Position numbers and translations under genes: made by a program. Shown piece after piece: positions 53,023-54,682 of a DNA stretch of 54,682 nucleotides (positions are counted from its first letter, which is position 1; each line of letters starts with the position of its first letter). The stretch spans positions 1-54,682 of the forward strand of contig JAABQD010000017.1 in the NCBI GenBank assembly GCA_011391635.1, read 5' to 3'. This DNA comes from Sulfurimonas sp. Its GTDB lineage: Bacteria; Campylobacterota; Campylobacteria; Campylobacterales; Sulfurimonadaceae. A model generated the notes under the pieces. That model searched no databases, was not told where the DNA came from, and saw nothing but the letters and a program-made list of their open reading frames with translations.

Positions 53023-54682
53023 TTACGATACCGTCACTTTTATCTCGCCATTTTCCTCATCAAATACAACTTTTGAACCTTCTACAACTTTGCCCTCAAG
53101 TATCAAATCCGCAAGGCGGTCTTCGACTATCTCATACAAAGCTCTCTTAAGTGGTCTAGCACCATAAACAGGGTCAAAACCTGCTTCAGCAATATAAGCT
53201 TTGGCATGTGGAGTTAAAGTAAGCTCTATATCTCTCTGCTCCACTTTTTTCACTATATCCGCAAAGAAAATATCGACTATCCCTAAAATCTGCTCTTGTC
53301 CAAGTGCATTAAATATAACGATATCATCCAAACGGTTTAAAAACTCTGGCTTAAATGCTTGTTTGAGTTCAGCCAACACCATACTTTGCAGTGCTTCTGA
53401 GTTTGGATTATTGATTATTTTATCACTCGCGATATTGGAAGTTAAAATGATAATCGTATTGGTAAAATCAACTGTTATACCCTTATTATCTGTCAATCTT
53501 CCATCATCCAAAACTTGTAAAAGTATATTAAACACATCAGGATGGGCTTTTTCTATTTCATCAAACAAAACTACACTGTACGGTTTTCTTCGCACAGCTT
53601 CTGTGAGTTGTCCACCCTCCTCATAGCCCACATATCCTGGAGCTGCACCAACCAAGCGAGAGACAGAGTGTTTCTCCATATACTCACTCATATCGATTCT
53701 GATGAGTGCATCTTGGCTATCAAAAAGAAATTTTGCCAAGGTTTTTGCAGTTTGTGTTTTTCCAACTCCGGTTGGACCTAAAAAGAGAAAACTTCCAATC
53801 GGGGATGAAGCGTTTGAGAGACCTGCTTTGTTTCTCTTAATTGCACGAGCCACGGCATGTGTAGCCTTGCTTTGCCCTACGACATCCTTGTTTAACTCCT
53901 CTTCGACATTCAATATTTTCTCTTTTTCGCCTTGAAGCATTTTCGTCACAGGGATATTCGTCCATCTTGAGACTATCGAAGCAATCGCATCTTCATCTAC
54001 ACTATTTTTAAGGAGCGTTCCAGCCTCTTGAAGTTTTTCCCAATTTTCATTTATCTTTTTCTCTTCTGCTAAAAGTGCTGGGATTTCGCCATACTCTATC
54101 TCAGCTGCACGATTATATTCGGAACTGTTTTTTGCATTTTGTGCTTCTCTTTTTTTTGCTTCTATGTCATTTTTGATAGAAGAAATTTTCTCAAAGACCT
54201 CTTTTTCCGTTGCAAACTGTGCTTCGAGTGAACGCACCTTTTCATCTACATCTGCAAGTTCTTTTTTAATCTCTTCGATTCTTTTCTCATTTGCAGGAGT
54301 TTTTTCCATCTTGAGAGCTTCTCTCTCTACATGCAATTCTGAGCTTTTTCTCTTCGCCGCACTCAGAGCATTTGGCTCTGATTCTATCTGCATTTTAAGT
54401 TCTGCTGCCGCCTCATCTATAAGGTCTATCGCTTTATCTGGCAAAAATCTATCTGCGATATATCTGTCTGAGAGCCTTGCCGCTGCAACTAATGCACTAT
54501 CTGTAATCGTTACATTATGGTGCGTTTCAAGTCGTCCTTTGATACCTCGTAAAATCTGAAGCGACTGATTTACTGTCGGTTCACTCAAATTTATCGGTAA
54601 AAATCTTCTCTGAAGTGCCGCATCTTTTTCAAAATATTTTCTATACTCTTTAAGTGTTGTTGCTCCGATTGTATGAAGCTCT
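53023..54682 (-). CDS. clpB: Chaperone ClpB, 5' part beyond the window
   Basis: The frame is open to the right edge, giving about 552 C-terminal residues. Seen are the end of the first AAA module ([13 protein letters not shown] with sensor Arg), the coiled-coil M domain (Lys/Glu-rich), and the second AAA module with Walker [16 protein letters not shown] and Walker [15 protein letters not shown], then the [17 protein letters not shown] and C-terminal D2 domain. ClpB dissolves protein aggregates with DnaK. One nonamer at 53213 encodes TPHAKA. Confidence 0.97.
   Translation of the reverse strand, partial: ELHTIGATTLKEYRKYFEKDAALQRRFLPINLSEPTVNQSLQILRGIKGRLETHHNVTITDSALVAAARLSDRYIADRFLPDKAIDLIDEAAAELKMQIESEPNALSAAKRKSSELHVEREALKMEKTPANEKRIEEIKKELADVDEKVRSLEAQFATEKEVFEKISSIKNDIEAKKREAQNAKNSSEYNRAAEIEYGEIPALLAEEKKINENWEKLQEAGTLLKNSVDEDAIASIVSRWTNIPVTKMLQGEKEKILNVEEELNKDVVGQSKATHAVARAIKRNKAGLSNASSPIGSFLFLGPTGVGKTQTAKTLAKFLFDSQDALIRIDMSEYMEKHSVSRLVGAAPGYVGYEEGGQLTEAVRRKPYSVVLFDEIEKAHPDVFNILLQVLDDGRLTDNKGITVDFTNTIIILTSNIASDKIINNPNSEALQSMVLAELKQAFKPEFLNRLDDIVIFNALGQEQILGIVDIFFADIVKKVEQRDIELTLTPHAKAYIAEAGFDPVYGARPLKRALYEIVEDRLADLILEGKVVEGSKVVFDEENGEIKVTVS

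Overview
The window is AT-rich bacterial chromosome from a Campylobacterota member. The gene set looks most like a Sulfurimonas-type organism: an rpmH-rnpA-yidD-yidC-jag-mnmE-ruvX block, a DUF3373 porin, a tetraheme cytochrome, HDOD and STAS/CheX signalling proteins, and typical TATAAT promoters. No rRNA is present, so the placement is inferred from gene content and protein style.

Layout. 1-3870 is an accessory region. It holds the end of an unknown gene, an 18-bp tandem array, a ~320-bp conserved upstream module, an unknown zinc-ribbon protein, a RhuM-type gene, a Phd/YoeB-type toxin-antitoxin pair, and two attC-like hairpins after the first two genes. 3919-22290 is core: lnt, ppk1, gamma-carbonic anhydrase, argJ, rpmB, two signalling genes, rpe-trpF-exonuclease, accA-fabF-acpP-fabG (fatty acid synthesis), gpmI, mraY-murD-purN and a TRIC-type channel. 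tRNA-Phe and tmRNA follow. The tmRNA 3' end is the left attachment site of a 7.2-kb integrated element (22842-30080) bounded by a 20-bp direct repeat. It carries integrase, AlpA-like, Rha-like, a rolling-circle-like Rep, a small terminase subunit, an HTH repressor with four phased operators, a candidate RNA-regulated hydrophobic peptide and a RelE-type toxin-antitoxin pair. There are no capsid, tail or large terminase genes, so it reads as a phage satellite (PICI-like). 30123-39881 is core again: NifX-like, epimerase, ilvC, holA, rnr, HDOD, GreB-like, Kef antiporter. 39958-41180 is a second accessory insert: an AbiTii-type gene preceded by a second copy of the upstream module. 41290-54682 is core: purL, ruvX to rpmH, DUF3373 porin, GGDEF/EAL protein, cytochrome c, and clpB running off the end.

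The strongest unexplained signal is a dispersed nonamer, GGCATGTGG/CCACATGCC (extended consensus TTGGCATGTGGAA). I found 30 exact copies outside the tandem array plus 8 inside it. They are split almost equally between strands, lie mostly inside core genes, sit as inverted pairs between convergent genes, and are absent from the satellite except for one copy in its integrase. This is how DNA uptake sequences behave in Neisseria and Haemophilus. I know of no such sequence described in Campylobacterota, though I could not search.

The second signal is the pair of ~320-bp modules at 423-743 and 40858-41180. They stay alike up to a GTTATCT just before the ribosome-binding sites of two unrelated accessory genes, which suggests exchange of genes behind a fixed leader, perhaps integron-like. 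The third is a stretch of the satellite (29075-29326, minus strand) that encodes a small hydrophobic peptide. Its start codon is perfectly complementary to the loop of an upstream terminated small RNA.
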